IMG/VR virus record: IMGVR_UViG_3300021376_000071
Span: 1 to 56,120 of that record
Reading direction: 5' to 3' (one strand)
DNA length: 56,120 nt
Source of the DNA: a virus
Position numbers and translations under genes: made by a program. This document shows, piece after piece, positions 44,503 through 52,464 of this stretch. The notes beneath the pieces are model-generated. The model was given only the letters and a program-made list of their open reading frames with translations. It was not told the DNA's origin and did no database searches. Positions within the stretch are counted from its first letter, which is position 1. Each line of letters opens with the position of its first letter.

Positions 44503-44787
44503 TTAACAATCCCATTTGCGTAATGCTAATGCTTTACGTGTTGGTTTTCCGTTCTTCTCCATTGGTCCTGGCATGCCACCCATACGTGCACAAAACGATT
44601 TGCGACGATTAGCAGACTTTTTTGATTTCTTTGCTTGAGCAGCAGAAACTGGTGGCTTTAAATTAGAGCCAGGGTTCTGACGTTCATAGGACTTACGTCC
44701 CTTTTCATTTAAACCGCCTTTTGAATTCTTGCCCTCTTTACGAGTCCAAGCAGCAGTTTTATGAGAAGACTTTTTCTTATTTGCCAC
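44503..44787 (-). CDS. Small basic DUF6321-like protein
   Basis: 94 aa from a GTG (VANKKKSS) in the overlap with the upstream gene; the longer start is unsupported. Contains AAWTRKEGKNSKGGLNEKGR, then ANRRKSFCARMGGMPG and ends LALRKWDC. This fits a family of small basic phage proteins (DUF6321-type, from memory). Role unknown. Confidence 0.75.
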   Translation of the reverse strand: MANKKKSSHKTAAWTRKEGKNSKGGLNEKGRKSYERQNPGSNLKPPVSAAQAKKSKKSANRRKSFCARMGGMPGPMEKNGKPTRKALALRKWDC

Positions 44788-44908
44788 TTGTCTTCTTCTT
44801 GCCTTTACGAAGGGCTTTGAAGTCAGCAGCGTCAATTGCTTTCTTGTTACCTGCAACTGATGCAATTTTCATTTGCTTTGCTGTAAGTGGTTTTTTCTTA
44901 GTTGCCAT
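44777..44908 (-). CDS. Tiny basic protein
   Basis: 43 aa, below usual cutoffs. LTAKQMKIASVAGNKKAIDA followed by DFKALRKGKKK is a pattern of short phage ORFs I recognise from other aquatic phages. TAATG overlap upstream and an 11-base overlap downstream. Basic and helical; function unknown. Confidence 0.75.
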   Translation of the reverse strand: MATKKKPLTAKQMKIASVAGNKKAIDAADFKALRKGKKKTSGK

Positions 44909-45561
44909 TATTTGCTCCTAGGTTTACGGGCTGCTTTAGGTGTTGCCTTTGCAGCGGGGGTTGATGTAGGTGTGTAAGCGGGATTACGTTTCGCACGTCC
45001 TGTCTTAGGGTCACGAATTACTGGTGCAACTTTAGTTGTTCCACTTGGAACCTCTGGAGTTTTAGTAGAACGTTGCGGAGTTGTAGGTGCTACTTGAGTA
45101 GGCTGACCTGGTGTTGCTGAAGAACGACGACGAGTAGTTGGTTTGTTGTATGCAATTTTCATACCGCCTTGACCATCAGTTTCAAAAGTGCTTACACGTT
45201 TTCCTTTGCCAAGACGTTCAACACCAGCAAATGCCGTATTTGCTTTTAGTACGTCACCAGCAATACCAAGACGTTGAGTAGCAAGTTCATGCTTACGTTT
45301 TGCTCGTCCTTCACTCTTTGCATGCTTCATGCCTTGTTGAGCCATAGTCATTGCATGACCTTGTTTTGACTCTAACATACCTCGTTCATGACCGAACTTA
45401 CGTTCGTCACGTATGCTCTGTAGTTCATGACCAACAACCATGGTACGTAGTTCTTGGTTTCTCTTAATTCTTTTATCAAATACTCCAGAAACTGCACCCT
45501 GCAATGGAGCAAGAATATTTGGATTACCTGAAGGTGCGCCAAACTGTTGTTGATTAATCAT
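44908..45561 (-). CDS. Basic, low-complexity protein of unknown function
   Basis: 217 aa. N-terminal half helical and Gln/His-rich (FDKRIKRNQELRTMVVGHEL), then a Pro/Thr/Lys/Arg-rich C-terminus (TPGQPTQVAPTTPQRSTK). It resembles virion or DNA-associated proteins; no family. Ends as a TAATG with the 43-aa gene. Confidence 0.65.
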   Translation of the reverse strand: MINQQQFGAPSGNPNILAPLQGAVSGVFDKRIKRNQELRTMVVGHELQSIRDERKFGHERGMLESKQGHAMTMAQQGMKHAKSEGRAKRKHELATQRLGIAGDVLKANTAFAGVERLGKGKRVSTFETDGQGGMKIAYNKPTTRRRSSATPGQPTQVAPTTPQRSTKTPEVPSGTTKVAPVIRDPKTGRAKRNPAYTPTSTPAAKATPKAARKPRSK

Positions 45562-45566
45562 GGGCC

Positions 45567-45941
45567 CTATTCTCCCCTGCTTTTAGTTTTTTTGGTGCTA
45601 AGTGCTTTTATAGCCTCAAGAATAATTACGTGGTTCTGTTGGCGGGCTACCTCTGCCTCTTCCAACTTCTGTTCTAGCCTGTTCTGACGCTTTTCAATAC
45701 GTTGGACAGTATCTTTTAGGGACTTACCCCCGTTATTGGATAGTTCCCCATCCAGTTTATTTAAACGCTCCATAACGCCTGGAGTAGCGTCTCTACCTAT
45801 TGCTGCTTCTTCCCCTTCCCAATCTCTCATGAAACTATGCCATGTACCAAACAAGATATTCAACTTTCTAATAAACCAACCCAAGATGGCTCCTCCACCA
45901 AGAACGATGCCAATAATTATCGACGTAGTTTCTAGAGCCAT
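45567..45941 (-). CDS. Membrane-anchored coiled-coil protein, holin/accessory candidate
   Basis: 124 aa. One N-terminal membrane helix (about 7-26, SIIIGIVLGGGAILGWFI), then a short loop and a long charged coiled coil (about 65-120: QRIEKRQNRLEQKLEEAEVA). This architecture is found in phage lysis accessory proteins. It follows a two-TM holin-like gene. Confidence 0.6.
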   Translation of the reverse strand: MALETTSIIIGIVLGGGAILGWFIRKLNILFGTWHSFMRDWEGEEAAIGRDATPGVMERLNKLDGELSNNGGKSLKDTVQRIEKRQNRLEQKLEEAEVARQQNHVIILEAIKALSTKKTKSRGE

Positions 45942-45953
45942 CTTGTGTAGACC

Positions 45954-46244
45954 TTACTTAACTGATTTTTTTGCTGGTGCTTTTTTAGCGGCAGATGAAA
46001 GTTTCTTCTCCGCTTCTTTTGCTACGGCTGTTGCTACGCGACCAAATGCTGGGTCTTTTTTATTTGCCCAACGAAGTGCTGTTGGAATTATTGAACCCCA
46101 CAATGCGTTTGCTACAAGTAGCCACTCTCCTGAACCAAAATCAAGTGGACTTGAAATTCCGCTTGTTTGGGTAACAATCATCACTGCTGCAATTACTTGG
46201 CCTAGCAAGTTGCGAGCATACGATTCAATTGCTGATTTGTTCAT
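45954..46244 (-). CDS. Holin-like two-helix membrane protein
   Basis: 96 aa. Two hydrophobic stretches (about residues 13-31 and 40-57) and a basic C-terminus (KKLSSAAKKAPAKKSVK), the layout of class II-like phage holins. Located among other small membrane genes and the endolysin region. Holin function inferred from topology only. Confidence 0.6.
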   Translation of the reverse strand: MNKSAIESYARNLLGQVIAAVMIVTQTSGISSPLDFGSGEWLLVANALWGSIIPTALRWANKKDPAFGRVATAVAKEAEKKLSSAAKKAPAKKSVK

Positions 46245-46284
46245 TTATATCTCCTAAATGTGTCAGTTAGACACAGATGAAAGT

Positions 46285-46452
46285 CTAATCCTCTTCTTTA
46301 TTTCTCAATGGGTAAGTAATTCCCCAAAGAACAATTGTTCCCAAAGTTGCCCAGCCAACAACGGTCTTTGCAGACCCATCAAGCACAACCCAGGCAATAA
46401 ACATTCCTAGAAGTGTCCAGGACTGTTCAAGAAAGTCTTTCAGTATTTTCAA
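46285..46452 (-). CDS. Tiny two-helix membrane protein, holin candidate
   Basis: 55 aa, TTG start with GGAG eight bases upstream, overlapping the TGA of the 902-aa gene (CCTTGA). Hydrophobic segments [15 protein letters not shown] and [19 protein letters not shown], ending in a short charged tail (RNKEED). Fits holin-size proteins. The region to 46244 is otherwise non-coding. Missed by length-filtered gene callers. Confidence 0.65.
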   Translation of the reverse strand: MKILKDFLEQSWTLLGMFIAWVVLDGSAKTVVGWATLGTIVLWGITYPLRNKEED

Positions 46453-49157
46453 GGTTTGCGTCTCCTAACGCCCTTCAACTCGCCAGTGGGCCCACCGCCA
46501 CCAGAACTTCCTCCACCTGAAGGTGCAGATAGAGCACTACCACCAGTTGCTAGTCCGACTGCGTTTAGTGCTGCACCTGTAGCAACGACAGTGGCAACAA
46601 CCATTTTGGTTGCCTCTTCACGTTCTTCTGGTGACATATCTGCGCCAATGCTTCCAAGTGCAAGAAGAACTTGACCTGGGTCTTCAAATATTGCGCCTAA
46701 TAGTTCTGCGGGGTTTTGTAACACCTCTAATGCTGCAGCAACTTCTGCAGTAATTATGACAGCATTTCCATTTTCGTCAGTGCGAACATCTACTGGCGTA
46801 GCAGGTGGCAAGTCTTCGTATGTAATTCCTGCTTCTTTAATTGCTTCTGAAGACAACGCTTCGCCTGGTGCTAAAGAAGATACAAGTGCCTCAACCACAG
46901 CAGCCTTTTCTTCAGCCGTTAAATTTCCGTCAGCCAATGCTTCACTTATTACAGTTTCGAGTGTAGTCTCAGAGGATGATTCTTCGGACTGACTTTCTTG
47001 CACTGGGGCTTCTGTCTCTGGTTTTTCTGGTTCTACTGGTTGTTGTTCTTCCTCAGTGGAAGACTCTTCATCGGACGTTCCGTCGTCTTCTGTTGGGGTT
47101 GTCTCTGACGATTCCTCTTCTGTGGGTGTCGATGGTTCTTCTGTTTCAGGCTCAGTAGGTTCTGATGGTTGTTCTTCCTCTGTTTGACCTGAATCAGAAG
47201 GCTCTTCTTCATTATCAGAAGGTGACTCCTCAGGTTGCTCAGGCTGCTCAGGCTCTGGCTCTGTCTCAGGGTCGACAGAAGGTGGCTCTTCAGGATTTAC
47301 TTCAGGTTCAGGCTCAGGAGTAGGTTCTGGTGAAGAAGGTTCTGGCGTTGGCTCTGGTTGTGGTGTTGGCTCTGGTTGCGGCTGTGGTTGTGGTTCGGGA
47401 GTTGGCTCAGGCGTTGGAGTCGTTGGAGTTTGAGGAGGAATAGGTGTCGGAGTTGGTTCTGGGTTTGGTGTTGGGTTTGGTGTTGGGGTTGGCTCTGGCT
47501 GTGGTTGTGGGGTTGGTTGTGGGGTTGGCTCTGGTGAGGGCGTGGGAGCAGGATTGGGCGGAACGACTTGGGATTGCTGAACAGAAGCAATTACGGCAAT
47601 GGCTGAAGAAACTGTGGAAGTAGCCTCATCCGCTTTTTGAACTGCTGTGTTTGCTGCTGCATCTGCAGTTGCTAATGCGGTTGTTGCTGCTGCATCTGCT
47701 TGTGTTTTTTCTGTTTGAGCATTTGTTAAATTTGTTTGAGCAGTAGTTAACGTAGATTGGAGGGTATTTAGTGTTTGAGTTTCTGTTGTTAATGTGGTCT
47801 GAGATGTTGCAAGTGCTGTCTCTGCTGCTGTTTTCTCTCCCTCTTTAACTGCTAACACTGCGGTTTCTGTAGTAACTGTTGCTTCTGCTGCTTGTAATGT
47901 GGCTACTTGTTGTGGCGTAGCAGAACTTTGAGAAAACTCAGACCCTGGAATTATTTCCCACCCACTTCCTGTATAACGCATTAAAGCAACGTGAGCACCA
48001 CCGCCATTTTCGTAATACCAAAAAACAAACTCTTTTTTAGTGCCAGCAGTAGTTGCTACATCTGCGGTGGAGCCTCCTCCACCCTTGTCAACCCAATCGT
48101 TAATAACTAACTGACCATCTAGATATAAGCGAACACCATCATCTGCGGGGGCATGTAAGTATTGAGTACCTGTAGTCTGCGGAGTCCATTGACCAGAGTA
48201 CTTAACAATTACATCCTCTGACCTATTAGAACCAGCAACGTTACCGAGTCCCCATTGTTCATTTATTCCATTGGTATCGGTTGTAGTGTGAATAGGAGAT
48301 GCTCCTGCAGGGAGAACTGGAGAAGCGTTTTGCCCTAATACGTTGTACACCTCAACCTTTAGACCTGGTTGAGTAGCAGCGTCTACCACGGCTTGTGCTG
48401 CTGCTTCTGTAACTACTGCTTGAGTTACTACGGCTTGTTGAGTTGAAACAGCAACTGTTGCTACATTTACATCTTCTTGACGAGCAGCGACTACTGCTGT
48501 TGCTGATGCGACTACTGGAACCTGTGTGTCTACCGCACTTTGAGCAACAGCCACTACTTGAGTTTTGTCTGCAACAACTGCTGTAGCAGTTTCTGCAATT
48601 GCTACCGCAACAGACGCTGAGTCAGATGCAGCCACTGCTGCAACAATGGCAGTCTGTGCTTCTTCAATTCTTGCTTGAGCAGTTGCTACCGCTGCTACAA
48701 CCGTTGTATCGGAAGATACTGGAGTTGGAAGATTAGTTGTGGCAGTATTTAGGTCTTGTTGGGCTTGTGTAGTTGTTACATTTGCAGACTCAATTTTATT
48801 TTCAACGGAGGTGACTGATGGACTTTCAGACGTGGCAGGAGTGGGCGTGGACTGCGTTGTGCTTGGGGACGGGGATTGTTCTGGGGACGGTGTGGACACG
48901 GGAGCCGTTGAAGTCGAAGGTGAAGGCTCTGCAGTCACTGTTGGCTCAGGAGCGGGTGAAGAACTTGGACTTGGTTCAGGAGTTGAAGTTTGCGAAGGCG
49001 AAGGTGTTGGCTCAGGACTCTGACTTGGAGCGGATGAGGTCGAAGTGGTTGTGGAGGGAGTAACTTCCTCTGCATACGTCGTCTCTGTTCGCATAATCGT
49101 GTAAACGAAAGCAAGTAAGAGAACAGCAAAAAATTGTTTAATTGCTTTCGGTAGCAA
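46449..49157 (-). CDS. Large secreted PA14-domain surface/virion protein
   Basis: 902 aa, TTG start (AGGTG 8 bases upstream) with signal peptide-like [14 protein letters not shown]. Layout: Ser/Pro/Thr-rich 30-120; Val/Ala/Thr coiled coil 120-255; PA14 carbohydrate-binding domain about 265-405 ([30 protein letters not shown]); coiled coil 410-530; (PEPTP)-type stalk about 540-620; Glu/Ser/Pro-rich 620-740; C-terminal helical domain; hydrophobic [20 protein letters not shown] and RRRKP end, as a membrane anchor. Probably exported to the host surface or carried as an adhesin. Confidence 0.75.
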   Translation of the reverse strand: MLPKAIKQFFAVLLLAFVYTIMRTETTYAEEVTPSTTTSTSSAPSQSPEPTPSPSQTSTPEPSPSSSPAPEPTVTAEPSPSTSTAPVSTPSPEQSPSPSTTQSTPTPATSESPSVTSVENKIESANVTTTQAQQDLNTATTNLPTPVSSDTTVVAAVATAQARIEEAQTAIVAAVAASDSASVAVAIAETATAVVADKTQVVAVAQSAVDTQVPVVASATAVVAARQEDVNVATVAVSTQQAVVTQAVVTEAAAQAVVDAATQPGLKVEVYNVLGQNASPVLPAGASPIHTTTDTNGINEQWGLGNVAGSNRSEDVIVKYSGQWTPQTTGTQYLHAPADDGVRLYLDGQLVINDWVDKGGGGSTADVATTAGTKKEFVFWYYENGGGAHVALMRYTGSGWEIIPGSEFSQSSATPQQVATLQAAEATVTTETAVLAVKEGEKTAAETALATSQTTLTTETQTLNTLQSTLTTAQTNLTNAQTEKTQADAAATTALATADAAANTAVQKADEATSTVSSAIAVIASVQQSQVVPPNPAPTPSPEPTPQPTPQPQPEPTPTPNPTPNPEPTPTPIPPQTPTTPTPEPTPEPQPQPQPEPTPQPEPTPEPSSPEPTPEPEPEVNPEEPPSVDPETEPEPEQPEQPEESPSDNEEEPSDSGQTEEEQPSEPTEPETEEPSTPTEEESSETTPTEDDGTSDEESSTEEEQQPVEPEKPETEAPVQESQSEESSSETTLETVISEALADGNLTAEEKAAVVEALVSSLAPGEALSSEAIKEAGITYEDLPPATPVDVRTDENGNAVIITAEVAAALEVLQNPAELLGAIFEDPGQVLLALGSIGADMSPEEREEATKMVVATVVATGAALNAVGLATGGSALSAPSGGGSSGGGGPTGELKGVRRRKP

Positions 49158-49174
49158 TTAGAGACACCTCGTGG

Positions 49175-49339
49175 TCAGTTTTTTTGAGGAACCCAGTTAC
49201 GATTAATAATCATTGGGAAAGATTTTCCACTGTTAATGGATTCCCCACGTACACCTTTGCCAGGACTTGACCACGAGATAATAGACGGCTTTTCGACCGA
49301 TTTCATTTGAACGCTTGATAGGTTGGCGTTCGGATTCAT
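49175..49339 (-). CDS. Possible tiny protein, 54 aa
   Basis: 54 aa ORF filling the gap upstream of the PA14 gene: ATG, SSVQMKSVEKPSIISWSSPG, then FPMIINRNWVPQKN. No good SD and no family; kept because the interval would otherwise hold nothing and the ORF is open with normal codon use. Could be non-coding leader. Confidence 0.4.
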   Translation of the reverse strand: MNPNANLSSVQMKSVEKPSIISWSSPGKGVRGESINSGKSFPMIINRNWVPQKN

Positions 49340-49359
49340 GTCGTAATTATTACAACACT

Positions 49360-49656
49360 TTACGTATTTGGTGTGCTAAGTGGCGTTGGTTCTATATTTA
49401 AGTTTGGGGCAACATCATCTGCACCCCAAGGTTTTGGTAAATCTTGTTTTGCATTTGGGTCAACATTTGCAAGTGGATTACTTGGTATTGGCATTGGATT
49501 AGGAACTGAGTTTTTCCAATCAGGAGTATTAACAGTCATGTTTGGAATCTCCACGTAGTTATCGTGGATGTCATTAGTAACAGGTGCATTGACTGAGCAA
49601 GCACTGAGTAAAACGGTTATAAGTGGTAGTCCCACTAACATTCGGGTGTTAGTCAT
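49360..49656 (-). CDS. Lipoprotein
   Basis: 98 aa. Signal peptide MTNTRMLVGLPLITVLLSAC with lipobox LLSAC (lipidated Cys20), then a Pro/Asn-rich extracellular region (NPMPIPSNPLANVDP). A phage-encoded lipoprotein of this kind can act in lysis (spanin-like) or superinfection exclusion. A canonical promoter (49665-49695) lies right before it, apparently leaderless. Confidence 0.75.
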   Translation of the reverse strand: MTNTRMLVGLPLITVLLSACSVNAPVTNDIHDNYVEIPNMTVNTPDWKNSVPNPMPIPSNPLANVDPNAKQDLPKPWGADDVAPNLNIEPTPLSTPNT

Positions 49657-49664
49657 AATGCTAG

Positions 49665-49695
49665 ATTATAAACCCACTGTTATCAGATAGGTCAA
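49665..49695 (-). promoter_or_regulatory. Sigma70-type promoter, apparently leaderless
   Basis: On the minus strand TTGACC (49695-49690) and a perfect TATAAT (49670-49665) with 19-base spacing. The start codon of the lipoprotein gene lies 8 bases beyond the -10, so transcription would start at or next to the ATG. Immediately downstream of a strong terminator (49768-49820), consistent with a transcription unit boundary. Confidence 0.7.
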
Positions 49696-49767
49696 GTCGA
49701 CACGAACAAATGTTTGATATGTCTAAAGTTAGGGTATAGACTTCTTTTGCTTCTTCTAAAGAAGTTT

Positions 49768-49820
49768 AAGACCTTAGGCTGTCGGTACAAATGTACCTTT
49801 CGGGGACGGCCTAAGGTCTT
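49768..49820. terminator. Strong terminator hairpin
   Basis: 12-bp perfect stem AAGACCTTAGGC / GCCTAAGGTCTT, with a nested GGTACAAATGTACC hairpin in the loop. On the minus strand it is followed by AAACTTCTTT. It ends the unit carrying the endolysin and small genes and is followed by a new promoter. Confidence 0.75.
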
Positions 49821-49822
49821 AT

Positions 49823-50080
49823 TTAATCAGATGCCATTCCTCCAACAGCACTTACCCCATGACCATCGGCTGCTGAGGCTGTTTCCCCTGAATCTTGGTT
49901 TACTGCTTGTGGTTGAGATGCGGTCATGTATCCGCCGTAACCACTTTGTGCAGAAACGTATGTTGGGTACATCCCCCACCAATACCCGTTACCAACAAAG
50001 CCTTTATTTGGATTTACCAGACCCTTTTTACGAATCTCTTCTTCCGTTGTAGCAAACTGACTATTACTTAAGTTTCTCAT
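49823..50080 (-). CDS. Small Gly/Tyr-rich protein, unknown function
   Basis: 85 aa. Helical N-terminus (NSQFATTEEEIRKKGLVNPN), then a Gly/Tyr/Trp-rich stretch (GNGYWWGMYPTYVSAQSGYG) and a Gly-rich end. No family. Overlaps the DUF7455-like gene by 4 bases. Possibly a virion tail or head protein; not testable here. Confidence 0.6.
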   Translation of the reverse strand: MRNLSNSQFATTEEEIRKKGLVNPNKGFVGNGYWWGMYPTYVSAQSGYGGYMTASQPQAVNQDSGETASAADGHGVSAVGGMASD

Positions 50081-50259
50081 GTAGTTACCAATGATGGATG
50101 AATAACAAACTCAGGGTCTTCAACACTTAGTGAGACTTCTTTAATTTTAATCGCGTATTTCTTAGCGTGGTGTCCACAGAAGAAGAGTTCTCCATTCAGC
50201 ATTACGGCCCGTACCTTTGCCACAGCAGAACAACGGTCACAACGGTCGTTAACGTTCAT
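50077..50259 (-). CDS. DUF7455-like zinc-binding protein
   Basis: 60 aa. RCDRCSAVAKVRAVML, then LFFCGHHAKKYAIK: Cys-x2-Cys and Cys-x-His-His make a zinc site characteristic of the small family I associate with DUF7455, found in actinobacteria and their phages. Supports an actinobacterial host. Role unknown. Confidence 0.75.
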   Translation of the reverse strand: MNVNDRCDRCSAVAKVRAVMLNGELFFCGHHAKKYAIKIKEVSLSVEDPEFVIHPSLVTT

Positions 50260-50265
50260 GGCTAT

Positions 50266-50541
50266 CTACCTGTTCTTGTTTCCTTTACCAATGTTCTTCT
50301 TGGCTGACATTACCTTAAGGTTAGACGAAGACTCATTACTTTTGTTGTTATCCTTATGGTCAACGTGTTCTTTCTTAGATAAATTCCTGCCTAATGACTT
50401 TTCTTTTTTGTGGCGGGCTGAATTAGTGCTAGTGGTTTTTTGAGACTTAGGGTCATACTCAACCATAATCTTGCGACCACCATTTTGCTTTGAGCCTTTG
50501 TAAGGTCCGTAAACCTTTTTCTTTTTGCTAGGCAGAGTCAT
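50266..50541 (-). CDS. Small HNH-like protein
   Basis: 91 aa. KKEHVDHKDNNKSNESSSNL followed by KVMSAKKNIGKGNKNR resembles the His-Asn-His nuclease core (VDHxDxxKxNN...NL..ms...N). The N-terminus is Lys-rich. Probably a small HNH endonuclease or a homing-type relict; could assist packaging. No full metal-binding His at the end was verified. Confidence 0.6.
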   Translation of the reverse strand: MTLPSKKKKVYGPYKGSKQNGGRKIMVEYDPKSQKTTSTNSARHKKEKSLGRNLSKKEHVDHKDNNKSNESSSNLKVMSAKKNIGKGNKNR

Positions 50542-50543
50542 AA

Positions 50544-51152
50544 TTACTTAGTAACTGTGTAACCGTGTGAGCGTAATAGATTTATGGCTGCTTCAATGTC
50601 AGCAGATGGGCCTGTTGCTGCTGGTGCTTCTGCTGCTGCTTTACCTGCACCCTTAAACTTTGGTCTACCAAAACCAACAATAGAGATTTGAACTCCTGCT
50701 TTGTTCTTTTTGTAAGCACGAAGTTTCTTACAAGCCTCTCCACCATTACGTTGAGAGCCTCTCTTTCCATCTCCAGTAGTGTTGCCTTCAATACACCAAA
50801 CAGTTCCGTCTTCATTGTCTTTGATAACAATGCCTACGTGAGAAATCCTATCGACACCGTCTGCGGGAAAATCAAAATAGGCAATATCTCCTGGTTCTGG
50901 GTCTGCAAGGTCGCCATCAATCCAAGCACCTTTTTTCTTAAAGGCTGCTGCACCACCAGGTGTGTAAACAGTGTTAGGTACTTTTACTCCTGCTTCATTT
51001 GCACACCACATAACAAAGGAGCCACACCAAGGCTGGAAGTTAGCCTTGGTGAAAGCACCATACTTTGTTTCGTTGTCTTTTGGACCTTCAATATAACCAA
51101 CTTCGGCTTTAGCAACCTCAATAAGACGTGCTGCTGTTCCTTGCTCTGCCAT
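50544..51152 (-). CDS. Endolysin, CHAP amidase/endopeptidase
   Basis: 202 aa. CHAP pattern: GYIEGPKDNETKYGAFTKAN, catalytic Cys in QPWCGSFVMWC, catalytic His in DRISHVGIVIKD, and acidic partner in VWCIEGNTTGDG. A Gly/Ala-rich linker is followed by IEAAINLLRSHGYTVTK, a short C-terminal helix possibly for wall binding. No signal peptide, so a holin is needed. It is followed by HNH and DUF7455-like genes and preceded by small membrane genes. Confidence 0.92.
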   Translation of the reverse strand: MAEQGTAARLIEVAKAEVGYIEGPKDNETKYGAFTKANFQPWCGSFVMWCANEAGVKVPNTVYTPGGAAAFKKKGAWIDGDLADPEPGDIAYFDFPADGVDRISHVGIVIKDNEDGTVWCIEGNTTGDGKRGSQRNGGEACKKLRAYKKNKAGVQISIVGFGRPKFKGAGKAAAEAPAATGPSADIEAAINLLRSHGYTVTK

Positions 51153-51316
51153 TACTTTTTCTCCTTCTTACAAAAACACTCAACCTTGTTACTTAACTTA
51201 TTGTGCTGCCAAGCCATGTATAAATTCCATCCAAACATAACAACCATTAAAAACCACATAATCTCCATTTCAGTAATTGAAGACCCTGCTGTTATTACAG
51301 GATGGTCATGGTTCAC
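51152..51316 (-). CDS. Tiny single-helix membrane protein
   Basis: 54 aa, GTG start overlapping the upstream stop as GTGA and TAATG with the endolysin. N-out type segment, then a hydrophobic helix (MWFLMVVMFGWNLYMAW) and a Cys-x-Cys basic tail (KVECFCKKEKK). Lysis accessory (holin, spanin-like or antiholin) by position. Missed by length-filtered callers. Confidence 0.7.
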   Translation of the reverse strand: MNHDHPVITAGSSITEMEIMWFLMVVMFGWNLYMAWQHNKLSNKVECFCKKEKK

Positions 51317-51723
51317 TCTTTATCCCAATCTAGGTCTACTGGTTGTTCTGCTGGCATAGCACCTTCTGGCTTTGCCTCAAGACGTGCACGGGTTGCATCA
51401 ATCTCTGCTTCAAGTTTCTTATCTGCCAATGTGTTTTTGGCATCCATCTCTTTGTTGGCTAGTTGTGCTGACATGATGTCTTTAGCACCAGACTGACCAA
51501 TCAAGAGACCTGCAAGAGTTCCCGTAATAAATGTTGCAACGCTGCCTAATACATTGAAGAACATCTTGTCATTCTCTGACTGTGCTCCGATTGGCTGCGA
51601 TACGAAAAGAAGTCCGTAAAGAATTCCCAATGCTGTGAATAGGAGAATCGCTCCTAATGTGATGCCCAAGATAAACTTTAAACGAGCATCTAAGTCTGCT
51701 GGTGACAATCTGTCTTTAGCCAT
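51313..51723 (-). CDS. Two-helix membrane protein with coiled-coil tail, holin candidate
   Basis: 136 aa. Two membrane helices (about 17-40, ILGITLGAILLFTALGILYG, and about 57-76, VLGSVATFITGTLAGLLIG), then a Lys/Glu-rich coiled coil (AKDIMSAQLANKEMDAKNTL) and an acidic end. Typical of actinophage holin-like proteins next to lysins. Overlaps neighbours by 4-8 bases. Confidence 0.65.
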   Translation of the reverse strand: MAKDRLSPADLDARLKFILGITLGAILLFTALGILYGLLFVSQPIGAQSENDKMFFNVLGSVATFITGTLAGLLIGQSGAKDIMSAQLANKEMDAKNTLADKKLEAEIDATRARLEAKPEGAMPAEQPVDLDWDKE

Positions 51724-51961
51724 TTGGTTGACCGCTTTCTGTGGTTACTGTGTTTTCATCTGTTGTTAGGTTCTTCAGTATATCTGAAGTACATGTAAGG
51801 CTTGCTTCACAAATAGGAGGATTGCACTCTGCGTTTTTCCAATTTGCTGGGTCTTGGCATGGATAACGATAACGCTCTAGGTTTTCGCATCCTGTAAGTG
51901 AAAACAAGAGGACACTAGCCATGCCAGCAACTAATAACTTCTTAACGTTTTTCACTTTCAA
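51716..51961 (-). CDS. Cys-rich lipoprotein
   Basis: 81 aa, TTG start (GGAG six bases upstream; a GTG two codons later is possible). Signal peptide ending VLLFSLTGC (lipobox), then YRYPCQDPANWKNAEC, NPPICEASLTCTSDI. The motif YPCQDP..W...C..P.C is recurrent in phage lipoproteins of aquatic phages. Probably a lysis or exclusion accessory. Overlaps the 53-aa gene by 20 bases. Confidence 0.75.
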   Translation of the reverse strand: MKVKNVKKLLVAGMASVLLFSLTGCENLERYRYPCQDPANWKNAECNPPICEASLTCTSDILKNLTTDENTVTTESGQPNG

Positions 51962-52103
51962 ATGACTCCTTAATTGCTAATCGTTGTGCTGTACTTTTAT
52001 CTCTCATTCGATTTGTGCGACGGTCATTAAATACTGCGATTTTTTGATTCAGTTTGTAATTGCCTGGAGCACCCTTGCCTAAGGACTTGTCTTTCTTAGG
52101 CAC
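51942..52103 (-). CDS. Tiny basic protein
   Basis: 53 aa, GTG start overlapping the upstream gene by 8 bases with no strong SD. GKGAPGNYKLNQKIAVFNDR, then TNRMRDKSTAQRLAIKES. Basic and helical. Fills an otherwise empty gap and is in an unbroken frame with coupling to both neighbours. Function unknown. Confidence 0.6.
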   Translation of the reverse strand: MPKKDKSLGKGAPGNYKLNQKIAVFNDRRTNRMRDKSTAQRLAIKESFESEKR

Positions 52104-52446
52104 TTGGCTTTGGTCCAGGTGCTTTGGTTACTGGACGACCAGATGCTTGTGCTCCTCTTCGTGTGTAGTTTTGATGCTTGGATGTGGTGGAAGAATATTT
52201 AACGTCTGGAATTACCCATCCGTGTTCTGCACTGTGTACTCCAATTGGTGTGCCGTAAGAATGAACAACGTAATCAATGTCTTTTAAAGGTTGAATAGTT
52301 GCACGAGCAGCCTCTGGCATACGACCAAAGATTAAATGGTCGCCAGGGCCTGTGTGTCCACGTGCATGAATCGCACCGTGGCTAACAAAAGCCTCACGTC
52401 GTGAGATTTTTTCAATTGCTTCTCTGGAGTTAACTCTTTTAGGCAT
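52096..52446 (-). CDS. Hypothetical phage protein with His-rich core
   Basis: 116 aa from the ATG at 52446. IEKISRREAFVSHGAIHARG, then DHLIFGRMPEAARATIQPLK, DIDYVVHSYGTPIGVHSAEH, and a basic C-terminus. It resembles small conserved phage proteins of unknown function. No nuclease or protease motif is clear, despite several His. Confidence 0.7.
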   Translation of the reverse strand: MPKRVNSREAIEKISRREAFVSHGAIHARGHTGPGDHLIFGRMPEAARATIQPLKDIDYVVHSYGTPIGVHSAEHGWVIPDVKYSSTTSKHQNYTRRGAQASGRPVTKAPGPKPSA

Positions 52447-52464
52447 GGTCAAATAGTAAAGTAC

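Noticed and set aside
47297-47590. Gln/His-rich ORF within the PA14 protein stalk
   Set aside because: Alternate frame of the Pro-Glu-Pro-Thr repeat; not supported.
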